From Teichococcus aestuarii (GTDB lineage Bacteria > Pseudomonadota > Alphaproteobacteria > Acetobacterales > Acetobacteraceae), in NCBI RefSeq assembly GCF_003116135.1, contig NZ_PDOA01000003.1, positions 434,001-498,000 of the forward strand: DNA of 64,000 nucleotides, in the 5' to 3' direction. Below, piece by piece: positions 30,263 to 42,247 of the stretch (position 1 is the first letter of the stretch; every line of letters begins with the position of its first letter). The notes under the pieces were generated by a model. It was given only the letters and a program-made list of their open reading frames with translations, did not search any database and was not told the DNA's origin. The position numbers and the translations under genes are program-made.

Positions 30263-31114
30263 TCAGCGCAGCGGCTCGGCCTGCACGCCGCCACCCTGCT
30301 GGTAGGAGGGCGGCGGCTGGTAGCCGGGCTGCTGGAAGCTCTGCGGCTGCTGCTGCTGCTGCTGCTGGTAGGGCTGGGCGGCGGTGGCCGCCGGCGCGCC
30401 GCCGAAGCGCATCAGCGTGCCGCGCAGCGGGTCGGCCCCCGGGTTGTGGGCGGCCATGTCCACCACGATCTGCCGCGCGCCGACGCTCTGGCCGTAATAG
30501 GCGCGGTTCCAGTCGCTGCGGGTGGAGAGCAGGGAGCCGTCCAGCGCGATGCCGGCATAGAGGCCGCGCGTCTTGGCGAAGGTGACGATGTCCGCCCCCA
30601 CCGCCGCGGTGGTGGAGCCGGCGATGCCGCCGCCGATCGTCGCCACCGCGATGGAGGCGTCGGCGCCGACCTTGAACTGGCTGTCCATCAGGGCGGAGAG
30701 GCCCTTGTCGGTCAGCACCATCATCATGACCATGGCGTCCTGCACGCCGATCTGGAAGCCGAGGCTGCCCGAGCCCAGGCTGTAGAAGGCGGGCGAGGAC
30801 CAGGAGCCCGCGCCGTCGCGCGCCAGCAGCACGCAGGAGCCGCCCTGCCCGCCCAGGATGAACCCGGCGCGGAAGACGCGCGGGCAGACCATGACGGCGC
30901 GCGCCCGGCGCAGCATGGTCACCGCGTCATTGTAGTGGGCGGCATCGGCCGGGCCGGCGGCGCCGAGCATTTCCTGCACGGCGAGGGTGGAGCGGTCCAC
31001 CAGCGCCTGCTGCTCCACCTGCGCGGCGGCCGGCCGCGCGCCTCCGGCGCACAGGGCCGTCGTCAGCAGCAAGGCCCCGGCAAGGGGGATTGGTGCGAAG
31101 ATCGAACGCCGCAT
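30263..31114 (-). CDS. SYLF/Ysc84-type lipid-binding protein with Gln-rich tail, exported
   Basis: 283 residues. A signal peptide (PLAGALLLTTALCAGGARPAAAQ) is followed by the SYLF domain: RARAVMVCPRVFRAGFILGGQGG, SPAFYSLGSGSLGFQIG, VMMMVLTDKGLSALM, and an alternating Gly/Ala core. The tail has seven consecutive Gln followed by a Q/P/Y-rich stretch. SYLF domains bind phosphoinositides in eukaryotes; the bacterial role is unknown. GGAGG, seven bases upstream, fixes the start at 31114. Confidence 0.87.
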   Translation of the reverse strand: MRRSIFAPIPLAGALLLTTALCAGGARPAAAQVEQQALVDRSTLAVQEMLGAAGPADAAHYNDAVTMLRRARAVMVCPRVFRAGFILGGQGGSCVLLARDGAGSWSSPAFYSLGSGSLGFQIGVQDAMVMMMVLTDKGLSALMDSQFKVGADASIAVATIGGGIAGSTTAAVGADIVTFAKTRGLYAGIALDGSLLSTRSDWNRAYYGQSVGARQIVVDMAAHNPGADPLRGTLMRFGGAPAATAAQPYQQQQQQQPQSFQQPGYQPPPSYQQGGGVQAEPLR

Positions 31115-31208
31115 GAAGGTCCTCCGGCAACCCATTGCCCAGGAATGGCCTTCCGGCTGCGGCGTGGCAAGCCCAACTTGCAGCGAGGCGTGGCTTTGCG
31201 CGGCGGTT

Positions 31209-31841
31209 TCAGGCCGCCGCGCCGGCCGGCGGCTCCTCGTTCACCGAGGCCACGCGCCAATGCGCCCCGTGCTTCTCCAGCCGGGTGAGGGAGAGGTTCT
31301 TCACCGAGAGCTGGAAGGCCTGGTGCGGGTCGAGCCCCATGGCGTGCGCCACCGCGGCGCGGATCGAGCCGCCATGCGCCACGATCACCACATCCATCCC
31401 CTCCAGCCGCTCCGCCATCTCCTCCAGCGCCGGGCCGATGCGGCCGATCACGTCCTGCAGGCTCTCGCCGCCCGGCGGCCGCTCGGCGGCGCCATGCGGC
31501 CAGAAGGGGTGCGGCGGCTCGGAGAGCAGCCGGGCCAGCGCCTCATAGGTGATGCCCTGCCATTCGCCGAGATGCTGCTCGGCGAAGCGCGGCTCCACGC
31601 TCAGCGCGGCCGTCGGGTAGCCGGCGGCGAAGATCGCCTCGGCCGTGGCGCGGGTGCGCGAGAGCGGGGTGTGGAACCAGCGCGCCCCCTCCGGCAGGCG
31701 GCCCGCCAGCCAGGCATAGGCGGCGCTCTCCTGCGCCAGGGCCAGGGAACAGATGGCGACATCCATGTCGCCATACATCACGACACGCGCCGAGGGCTCG
31801 ACGATGGCGTGGCGGATCAGGAAGAAGCGGGTCGGGGTCAC
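31209..31841 (-). CDS. Histidine phosphatase superfamily protein (phosphoglycerate-mutase-like)
   Basis: 210 residues. The catalytic phosphohistidine motif is LIRHA (a variant of RHG) at residues 8-12. TPLSRTRATAEAI is the second Arg site, EQHLGEWQG the Glu region, and VIVAHGGSIRAAV carries the second His. The substrate is undefined; the family includes alpha-ribazole and sugar phosphatases. GTG 31841 is preferred because RHG normally lies this close to the N-terminus; ATG 31919 would add 26 unconserved residues. Confidence 0.85.
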   Translation of the reverse strand: MTPTRFFLIRHAIVEPSARVVMYGDMDVAICSLALAQESAAYAWLAGRLPEGARWFHTPLSRTRATAEAIFAAGYPTAALSVEPRFAEQHLGEWQGITYEALARLLSEPPHPFWPHGAAERPPGGESLQDVIGRIGPALEEMAERLEGMDVVIVAHGGSIRAAVAHAMGLDPHQAFQLSVKNLSLTRLEKHGAHWRVASVNEEPPAGAAA

Positions 31842-32006
31842 GCCCGACCTGTAGCCCCTTTCGGGCGGCGGCGGAATTGCCGGGACGGCATGGCCGGCCC
31901 CGGCCGCCGTCACGCGCATTCACCGCCTGTTCACCCTGAAGGCCGGAAGATGGTGGCGGCGCGGCCCTCCGCGCCCTCCCCTCCGGACCGGATGAAGGCG
32001 CGCAGG

Positions 32007-32321
32007 ATGCCCCCCGAATCTCCCCCGATCGCCACGGCCGTGCCGGCCTGGGCGCCCCCGCACCCGCTGCTGGCGGAGCATGCGGCGCGGCTGGCCTTCA
32101 GCATGCGCCTGCCCGGCTGGCAGGAGGTGCCGCAGACCCAGGCGGCGATGCGGGTGCTGGCGCATGCCCTGGCGCTGCGGCTGAGCCTGCGGCCGGATCT
32201 CAGCCTGGGGCTCGACACCGACCGGCTGCAGGCCACGGCGCCCGAGTCTTCCGCCGAGGTGGAAGCGGCCCTGGCCCGCGCCAGCCAGGCCGCCGTGCCG
32301 GACCGCTTCTGGTTCGGCTGA
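32007..32321 (+). CDS. Small hypothetical protein, unrecognised
   Basis: 104 residues, mostly helical: PPHPLLAEHAARLAFSM, QTQAAMRVLAHALALRLSL, and a C-terminal end PDRFWFG. GAAGG at 31994-31998, eight bases upstream, supports ATG 32007; ATG 31992 and 31950 are in frame upstream. It is divergent from the phosphatase and convergent with the ABC permease. No family recognised. Confidence 0.5.
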   Translation: MPPESPPIATAVPAWAPPHPLLAEHAARLAFSMRLPGWQEVPQTQAAMRVLAHALALRLSLRPDLSLGLDTDRLQATAPESSAEVEAALARASQAAVPDRFWFG

Positions 32322-32355
32322 GGCGGGCGGGGCGGCGGGACGCCCCCGCCCGCAG

Positions 32356-32415
32356 CCCGCTCACTCGCCGCCCGCTCACGCGCCGCCCGCTCACGCGCCG
32401 CCCGTTCACTCGCCG
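32356..32415. repeat. 15 bp tandem repeat overlapping the ABC permease stop codon
   Basis: Four copies of CCCGCTCACKCGCCG (K = T or G; the last begins CCCGTTC). The rightmost unit contains the TGA stop of the minus-strand permease gene. Because the unit is 15 bases, every copy repeats an in-frame TGA. Confidence 0.88.
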
Positions 32416-33206
32416 ATGTTCATCAGCGCGCCGCTGCGCCGCGCCGCCTCGAACTGCGCCATGAAGACGCGGCCGAGCAGCGCCAGCCACAGCGCATCCA
32501 GCAGGAAGGCGGCGGCGAGGTGCCAGCCATCCACCCGCCCCTCCAGCAGGGCGGCGCGCATCCCCTCGAACACATGCGCGGCGGGAATGGCCTGCGCCAC
32601 CCATTGCAGCGGCTGCGGCAGCGTCGCCATCGGGTAGAACACGCAGGCGAAGGGCGTGAGGCCGAACAGCACCGACCAGGCGAGCGGCTCCGCCCCCGCC
32701 CCGTGCCGCAGGATCATCGCCGTGACGCCGAGCGCCACCGCCCAGCCCATCAGCATCAGCGCGGCGAAGAACAGCACCACCACCGGCCCCAGTCCGAACA
32801 GGCCGAAGCCGTAGAGCAGCCAAGCCAGCCCCACCGCCGGCAGCACGCCGATCAGCATCCTGAGCGTGGCCATGGTGATCAGCCCCGCCACCAGCTCCCC
32901 CGGCCGCAGGGGGCTGACGAAGATATGGCCGAGGTTGCGGCTCCAGACCTCCTCCAGGAAGGAGAGGGCGAAGCCCATCTGGCTGCGCAGCGCCACCTCC
33001 CACAGCAGCACGCCGCCCAGCAGCACGCCCGCCGCCACCGTGGCCGTGTTCTGCTGCACCCCCGCCAGATAGGCGGTGACGAAGCCCCAGACGAGCATCT
33101 GCAGCACCGGCCAGTACATCAGCTCCAGCAGCCGCGGCCAGGAGCGGCGGTAGAGCGCCAGGTGCCGGTAGACCAGGCCCCAGACGCGGCGCGGTGCCCC
33201 GTTCAT
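32406..33206 (-). CDS. ABC-2 type transporter permease
   Basis: 266 residues with about six hydrophobic segments (VLQMLVWGFVTAYLAG, LGPVVVLFFAALMLMGWAVALG, LLDALWLALLGRVFM). It also has the ABC-2 signature region IPAAHVFEGMRAALLEG near the C-terminus, typical of NodJ/DrrB-like exporters. It overlaps the ATPase gene by ATGA (33203-33206), so translation is coupled. The substrate is unknown. Confidence 0.88.
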   Translation of the reverse strand: MNGAPRRVWGLVYRHLALYRRSWPRLLELMYWPVLQMLVWGFVTAYLAGVQQNTATVAAGVLLGGVLLWEVALRSQMGFALSFLEEVWSRNLGHIFVSPLRPGELVAGLITMATLRMLIGVLPAVGLAWLLYGFGLFGLGPVVVLFFAALMLMGWAVALGVTAMILRHGAGAEPLAWSVLFGLTPFACVFYPMATLPQPLQWVAQAIPAAHVFEGMRAALLEGRVDGWHLAAAFLLDALWLALLGRVFMAQFEAARRSGALMNIGE

Positions 33207-33943
33207 GCTTCCACCCTCCGGTCGCGGGCGATGTCGAGGAAGACATCCTCCAGATTGTCCCGCCCGAAGCGGGCGACGAGATCGGCCGGGCTGCCCTGAT
33301 CGACCAGCCTGCCGCGCTTCATCATCAGCACATGGCCGCAGAGGCGCTCCACCTCGGCCATGTTGTGGCTGGCCAGGAGTATGGCGCAGCCGCTTTCGGC
33401 ACGATAATTTTCCAGCCATGTTCGCACCCAGTCGCCGGTGTCCGGGTCGAGGCTGGCGGTGGGTTCGTCCAGCAGCAGCAGCTCGGGGCGGTTCACCAGC
33501 GCCTTGGCCAGCGCCACGCGGGTCTTCTGCCCGGCCGAGAGCTGGCCCGCCGGGCGGTGCAGGATCTCCTCCATTTGCAGGGCGGCCGCCAGCTCGGCGA
33601 TGCGCGCCTCGGTACCGCGCACCCCGTAGAGATGGGCATAGACCCGGAGGTTCTCCGCCACCGTCAGCCGGTGCGGCAGCGCCACATAGGGGGAGGAGAA
33701 GTTCATCCGCGCGAGCGCGGCGAAGCGGTCCCGCGCCATGTCGTGCCCCAGCACGGAGACGCGGCCCGCGCTCGGCACCAGCAGGCCGAGCAGCATGGCG
33801 ATGGTGGTGGTCTTGCCCGCCCCGTTGCCGCCCAGCAGGCCCCAGGTGGCGCCGCGCGGCAGGGTGAAGCTCAGGGACTCCACGGCGGTGGTCTCGCCGT
33901 AGCGCTTGGTCAGGCCCTCGGCCTGGATGGCGGCGGATTGCAT
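33203..33943 (-). CDS. ABC transporter ATP-binding protein (ABC-2 partner)
   Basis: 246-residue cytoplasmic ATPase. It has Walker A GGNGAGKTTT, the Q-loop region in MNFSSPYVALP, a modified signature LSAGQKTRVALAKAL, Walker B LLLLDEPTASLDP and H-loop LLASHNM. The NodI/CcmA-like class exports lipids, polysaccharides or drugs. It is first of a two-gene operon with the overlapping permease. Confidence 0.92.
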   Translation of the reverse strand: MQSAAIQAEGLTKRYGETTAVESLSFTLPRGATWGLLGGNGAGKTTTIAMLLGLLVPSAGRVSVLGHDMARDRFAALARMNFSSPYVALPHRLTVAENLRVYAHLYGVRGTEARIAELAAALQMEEILHRPAGQLSAGQKTRVALAKALVNRPELLLLDEPTASLDPDTGDWVRTWLENYRAESGCAILLASHNMAEVERLCGHVLMMKRGRLVDQGSPADLVARFGRDNLEDVFLDIARDRRVEA

Positions 33944-34007
33944 GGTCCCGATTAGGGGAAGCCGCCGCCGCTTGCCCAGGCCCGCCGCCGTTACAATTTC
34001 GCCTGAC

Positions 34008-34853
34008 CTACAGCTCCGCCCGTCCGGAGAGCACCGTCACCACCGCGCCGCCCACCCATACCGTCTCCCCTTCCCGCCGCAGGAAGACGCGGCCGGCACG
34101 GCCCAGCACCGTGCCCTGCGCGGCCACGTAGCGCTCCGGCGCCCGGCCGCTGCCGATCAGCCACTGCCCGATGCCGGCATTCAGGCTGCCCGTCACCGGG
34201 TCCTCCGGCACGGCGGAGCCGGGGATGAAGGCGCGCAGCTCGAACTGCGCCTCCGTCCCGTCCACCGCCGGGTCCCAGGGCGCCACCACGCCGGGCCACA
34301 GCCCTTCCAGCGCCGCGTAATCGGGCTCGATCGCCAGCAGCTCGGCGCGGGAGCGGAGCAGCACCCCCACCCATTCCGGGCCGTTGACGATCCACTCCGC
34401 CGCCACGATGGCTTCCGGCGCCAGGCGCAGCCCGCGGGCGAGGCGCGCCAGCACCTCGGGCTCCACCGGCCCGCTGCGGCGCAGCGGCGGGGCGGCGAAG
34501 GCCAGTTGCCCGCCCTCCCCCCGCCGGATGCGCACGGGGCCGACGCCGCATTCCTGCACCACCTCCGCCCCCCTGGGCCGCCCGCCCGCCGCCAGCCAGG
34601 CATGGCAGCTGCCCAGCGTCGGGTGGCCGGCGAAGGGCAGTTCCCGCTCCGGGGTGAAGATGCGCACCCGGTAATCCGCCTCCGGCAGGGTGGGGCGGAG
34701 GAGGAAGGTGGTCTCGCTGAGGTTGGTCCAGTTGGCGAAGGCGGCCATCTGCGCGTCGGAAAGGCTGTCGGCCCCTAGCACCACGGCCAGCGGGTTGCCC
34801 TTCAGCGGGGTGGCGGAAAAGACATCGACCTGCTGGAAATCGAGGATCGGCAT
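34008..34853 (-). CDS. PhzF family isomerase/epimerase
   Basis: 281 residues with the duplicated diaminopimelate-epimerase-like fold. The N-terminus is FQQVDVFSATPLKGNPLAVV, with the catalytic-acid region NLSETTFLL, RIFTPERELPFAGHPTLGS and the late EDPVTGSLNAGIGQWL. The real substrate is unknown for most members, and no phenazine genes are nearby. Start 34853 is set by family length, with GGAG nine bases upstream. Confidence 0.9.
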   Translation of the reverse strand: MPILDFQQVDVFSATPLKGNPLAVVLGADSLSDAQMAAFANWTNLSETTFLLRPTLPEADYRVRIFTPERELPFAGHPTLGSCHAWLAAGGRPRGAEVVQECGVGPVRIRRGEGGQLAFAAPPLRRSGPVEPEVLARLARGLRLAPEAIVAAEWIVNGPEWVGVLLRSRAELLAIEPDYAALEGLWPGVVAPWDPAVDGTEAQFELRAFIPGSAVPEDPVTGSLNAGIGQWLIGSGRAPERYVAAQGTVLGRAGRVFLRREGETVWVGGAVVTVLSGRAEL

Positions 34854-34934
34854 GGCGGCGGCTCCGGCGCGGGAGGAAGGGCGGCGTTGTTCTTCCACCC
34901 GGCCCGCCCGCCTGTCCATCCGGCCGGGCGGCGC

Positions 34935-37839
<2,905 letters not shown>

Positions 37840-37854
37840 GCGCGGCCCTTCCCT

Positions 37855-38175
37855 TCAGCCGGCCGGTGCGCTCCGGCCGCGACGGGCCGTGGCGCGCGGC
37901 GGCTTCGCTGTGTCTTCCCGGGCCGTGTCCTCCCGGATGGACGCCACGGCGGCGCGGCGCTTCGCCCCCGGCAGGGCGGGCGCCCGGCGCGCGGCGGCCT
38001 TCGCCTTCTCCGACTGGGCGATCAGCTTCTCCCGCACCGCCACCGTGGCGTGGCGGAAGGCCGCCTTGCGGTGGACCTCGGGGATGCCCTCCAGGGCGGC
38101 CAGGATGGCGCTGGTCAGGGCGCGGGTGCCGCGCGGGGCGGGCTTGGCAGGGGTGGACTTGGCAGGGGTGGGCAT
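37855..38175 (-). CDS. Lys/Ala/Arg-rich small protein, unrecognised
   Basis: 106 residues. A PAKSTPAKPAPRG-type basic start, a helical core (TSAILAALEGIPEVHRKAAFRHATVAVREKL kind of composition, about residues 19-52) and a basic tail with REDTAREDTAK and RRGR ends. The basic Ala/Pro/Lys composition resembles histone-H1-like nucleoid proteins, but the core is different, so no function is assigned. AAGGA lies about 10 bases upstream of the ATG. Confidence 0.6.
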   Translation of the reverse strand: MPTPAKSTPAKPAPRGTRALTSAILAALEGIPEVHRKAAFRHATVAVREKLIAQSEKAKAAARRAPALPGAKRRAAVASIREDTAREDTAKPPRATARRGRSAPAG

Positions 38176-38219
38176 GTGTCCGTGTTCCTTGCTGCGGGGA
38201 ATCAGGGGTGGCGGGCGGC

Positions 38220-38966
38220 TCAGCGCAGCAGCCAGGACAGGGCGCGCCGCAGCGCCGCGGTGCCGTCCCGCTCGAACCAGGCGCCATGGGCGAAGATCAC
38301 CCGCTCCGGCTGCCATGCCAGCATCTGCCGGGCGGCCTCGGCGGCCTCCCGGCGGCGCAGGCGCAGAAGGGCGCGCAGATAGGCCGGCGTGCCGCCCTCC
38401 GGCGCCATGACGCCGGCCAGCCGCGCCAGGGGGCGCACCAGGGGCGGCAGCTTGCCGGGCTCCAGGTTCTGCACCAGGTCGGTCAGCAGCAGGCTGCGGC
38501 TCGGCTGGTGGAAGAAGGCCACCTCGCGGAAGCCGCCGGCCCCGGGCACGACGCGCTGCTCGATCTCCCCGGCCCAGGGCTCCGGCGCGGCGCCGGCAAG
38601 GTCGTGGTCCAGCCGCAGGCGGGATTTCCGCACGGCGCGGCGCCGCCGCAGCTCCGGTGCCGCCCAGATCCTGGCTTCCGGGCAATGGCGCTGCCAGGCC
38701 TGCAGGAAGGACCAGTGCGCGATGTTGGGCGCGACCAGGTGGTGGATCGGGCCGATCTCCTGCAGCGCGCGCTGCAATGCATCGGTATGGCGGGTGGGCG
38801 AGTGCAGCCAGAGCCCGCCATCCCGCAGGCGGAGCACCGTCATGCGCACTGGCAGGGGAAGGCCCAGGACGCGCAGCGGGCCGCTGTCCACGATCCAGAG
38901 CCCCTCCGCCACCGGCTTCGGCTGATCGAGGGGCGGATAGGTGGCGGGATGGGCAGGCTCGGCCAT
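38220..38966 (-). CDS. DUF4336 (metallo-beta-lactamase-fold-like) protein
   Basis: 248 residues matching DUF4336: EGLWIVDSGPLRVLGLPLPVRM, LWLHSPTRHTDAL, GPIHHLVAPNIAHWSFLQAW, VAFFHQPSRSLLLTDLVQNLEP and VIFAHGAWFERDG. His residues replace parts of the MBL metal set, so metal binding is possible but unproved. It is divergent from pcaI across 225 bp; no catalytic role in the pathway is implied. Confidence 0.8.
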   Translation of the reverse strand: MAEPAHPATYPPLDQPKPVAEGLWIVDSGPLRVLGLPLPVRMTVLRLRDGGLWLHSPTRHTDALQRALQEIGPIHHLVAPNIAHWSFLQAWQRHCPEARIWAAPELRRRRAVRKSRLRLDHDLAGAAPEPWAGEIEQRVVPGAGGFREVAFFHQPSRSLLLTDLVQNLEPGKLPPLVRPLARLAGVMAPEGGTPAYLRALLRLRRREAAEAARQMLAWQPERVIFAHGAWFERDGTAALRRALSWLLR

Positions 38967-39156
38967 GCGCGTCCTTGCTGTCCGGATGCGCCAGCAGGAA
39001 GCGGGCGCAGGGTCGTTCCCGGGGGCTAACGCCCCGGAGGAGGCGGCTGTTGCGGCCGGAGCTGCCAGGATGCCCGTTGTGCGGATAGCGCACGCCGTTG
39101 CGGCCCCGCGCATGGCGGACCTAGTCTCGCCCACCGCAAGAAGAACAGGGAACGCC

Positions 39157-39195
39157 ATGACCCAGCAGGGACACCCCGAGGGAACGATCCGATGA
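39157..39195 (+). CDS. Possible 12-codon leader ORF coupled to pcaI
   Basis: ATG 39157 opens MTQQGHPEGTIR and ends with TGA at 39193-39195, overlapping the pcaI ATG (39192-39194) as ATGA. An AGGGA precedes the leader ATG by about six bases, and a second GAGGGA precedes pcaI. It may be a translated leader or a chance frame. It is too short for composition to help. Confidence 0.35.
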   Translation: MTQQGHPEGTIR

Positions 39196-39860
39196 TCAAC
39201 AAGACCGTGCGCGACATGGCCGAGGCCATGCAGGGCCTCGCCGACGGCGCCACCGTGCTGGTGGGCGGCTTCGGCTCGGTCGGCCAGCCGGACGCGCTGA
39301 TCGACGGGCTGATCGAGCAGGGGGCGAAGGACCTCACCATCGTCGCCAACAATGCCGGCGCCGGGCGCGTCGGGCTGGCGCGGCTGATGGAGCTGGGGCG
39401 GGTGCGCAAGATCATCTGCTCCTTCCCGCGCAGCGCCGGCTCGGTGGTGTTCGAGGAGCTGTACAAGGCCGGGAAGCTGGAGCTGGAGATCGTGCCGCAG
39501 GGCACGCTGGCCGAGCGGATGCGCGCCGCCGGCGCCGGGGTGCCCGCCTTCTACACCCCCACCGGCTACGGCACGCTGCTGACCGAGGGCAAGCCCACCG
39601 CCGAGTTCAACGGCCGCCCCTGCGTGCTGGAGCACGCCCTGCCCGGCGACGTGGCGCTGGTGCAGGCGCACAAGGCGGACCGCTGGGGCAACCTCACCTA
39701 CCGGCGCTCGGGCCGCAACTTCAACCCGGTGATGGCCATGGCCGCGAAGCTCACCATCGCGCAGGTGGACATGATCGAGCCGCTCGGCACGCTGGACCCG
39801 GAGGAGGTCGTCACCCCCGGCATCTTCGTCGACCGCGTCCTGCTGCACCCCGTCGCCTGA
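39192..39860 (+). CDS. pcaI: 3-oxoadipate CoA-transferase subunit A
   Basis: 222 residues of the CoA-transferase alpha fold. It has the glycine-rich CoA region ATVLVGGFGSVGQPDALIDGL, the NNAGAG motif, and EGKPTAEFNGRPCVLEHALPGDVALV. With PcaJ it moves CoA from succinyl-CoA to 3-oxoadipate. The 3-oxoadipate assignment over acetoacetate rests on the pcaF and pobA neighbours. First gene of pcaIJF, GAGGGA eight bases upstream. Confidence 0.92.
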   Translation: MINKTVRDMAEAMQGLADGATVLVGGFGSVGQPDALIDGLIEQGAKDLTIVANNAGAGRVGLARLMELGRVRKIICSFPRSAGSVVFEELYKAGKLELEIVPQGTLAERMRAAGAGVPAFYTPTGYGTLLTEGKPTAEFNGRPCVLEHALPGDVALVQAHKADRWGNLTYRRSGRNFNPVMAMAAKLTIAQVDMIEPLGTLDPEEVVTPGIFVDRVLLHPVA

Positions 39861-39886
39861 CCCTTGGGCCTGAGAGGATCCTCCCC

Positions 39887-40540
39887 ATGAGCGAGACAAG
39901 CTTCACGCCCCTCTCCCGCAAGCAGATGGCCGCACGGGTGGCGCAGGACATCCCCGAGGGCTGGTACGTCAACCTCGGCATCGGCATCCCGACGCTGGTG
40001 GCCGATTTCGTCCCCGCCGAGCGCGAGGTGGTGTTCCACTCCGAGAACGGCGTGCTGGGCATGGGCCCCGCCCCCGCGCCGGACGACGCCGACCCCTGGC
40101 TGATCAACGCCGGCAAGCAGCAGGTGACGCTGCTGCGCGGCGGCGCCTATGTGCACCACGCCGACAGCTTCGCCATGATCCGCGGCGGGCATCTCGACCT
40201 CTGCGTGCTCGGCGCCTTCGAGGTGGCGGAGAATGGCGACGTCGCCAACTGGGCGACCTCGGCCAACGACACCGCCCCCGCCGTCGGCGGCGCCATGGAC
40301 CTCGCGGCCGGCGCCAAGCGGCTGTGGGTGGTGATGGAGCACACCACCAAGGAGGGCCGCTCCAAGCTGGTGCACCGCTGCGGCTACCCGCTGACGGCCA
40401 TGCGCGCCGTGCGCCGCGTCTACACCAACCTCGCCGTGCTGGACGTGACGGAGCAGGGCTTCGCGGTGGTGGACATGGCCCCCGGCCTCAGCTTCGACGA
40501 CCTCCAGGCGCGCACCGACGCGCCGCTGCGCAAGGCCTGA
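39887..40540 (+). CDS. pcaJ: 3-oxoadipate CoA-transferase subunit B
   Basis: 217 residues, beta subunit. [13 protein letters not shown] is followed by [14 protein letters not shown], where the Glu of SENG is the catalytic residue forming the CoA thioester. [22 protein letters not shown] and the [13 protein letters not shown] region complete the family pattern. It is 26 bp after pcaI and 9 bp before pcaF, so these are one operon. Confidence 0.94.
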   Translation: MSETSFTPLSRKQMAARVAQDIPEGWYVNLGIGIPTLVADFVPAEREVVFHSENGVLGMGPAPAPDDADPWLINAGKQQVTLLRGGAYVHHADSFAMIRGGHLDLCVLGAFEVAENGDVANWATSANDTAPAVGGAMDLAAGAKRLWVVMEHTTKEGRSKLVHRCGYPLTAMRAVRRVYTNLAVLDVTEQGFAVVDMAPGLSFDDLQARTDAPLRKA

Positions 40541-40549
40541 CACACCGCG

Positions 40550-41758
<1,209 letters not shown>

Positions 41759-41798
41759 GCCCTCCGGGGCCGCTTCCCCGCTTCCAGCCCCGGCGCCG

Positions 41799-42116
41799 TC
41801 AGGGCTGGCGGAGATTCTCGCAGGATGTCCACCACTCGGTCGGCACCGCCGCGCTGGTGATGGCGCCAACGATACCCTGGCTCTCGCCGAAATTCATGAC
41901 GCAGACCGGGCCGGCGGGGGAATCGACGCGGGTGACGGTCACGGTGCGGCAGCCATCGGGGTTGAGATTGCCGCCGCTCTGGAGGATCTGCTCCGTCTTC
42001 TCGCGGGAGGGGCAGGCGGTCATCCGGAGAGGCTCGGCGCTCCGGGCCGGCGACAGGGACGCCAGGGGCGCGGCCGCGAGGATGCCGGCAGCGATGATCA
42101 GGCAGGGGCGCATCAT
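41799..42116 (-). CDS. Small secreted cysteine-containing protein, unrecognised
   Basis: 105 residues. A signal peptide (LIIAAGILAAAPLASLSPARSA) is followed by a mature part of about 78 residues with four Cys (MTACPS, PDGCRTV, PVCVMNF, WWTSCENL). This could be two disulfides in the periplasm. It lies between pcaF and the pqq operon. Two adjacent ATGs are possible starts. No family is recognised. Confidence 0.6.
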   Translation of the reverse strand: MMRPCLIIAAGILAAAPLASLSPARSAEPLRMTACPSREKTEQILQSGGNLNPDGCRTVTVTRVDSPAGPVCVMNFGESQGIVGAITSAAVPTEWWTSCENLRQP

Positions 42117-42247
42117 CCGCTTCCTTCGTCTTGGGGGCGAACAGATCTACGCGGCAGGGCGGGTTGAAGTTTCGGCCGCGGCAGGGGCAATGACATCAAC
42201 GCTGCGGGCGCGGTCCCGCGGCCCGGAACGCCTGCCTTCCTGCCGCC

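Noticed and set aside
34008-34853. PhzF as evidence of phenazine biosynthesis
   Set aside because: PhzF homologues are widespread and no other phz gene is present in the window.
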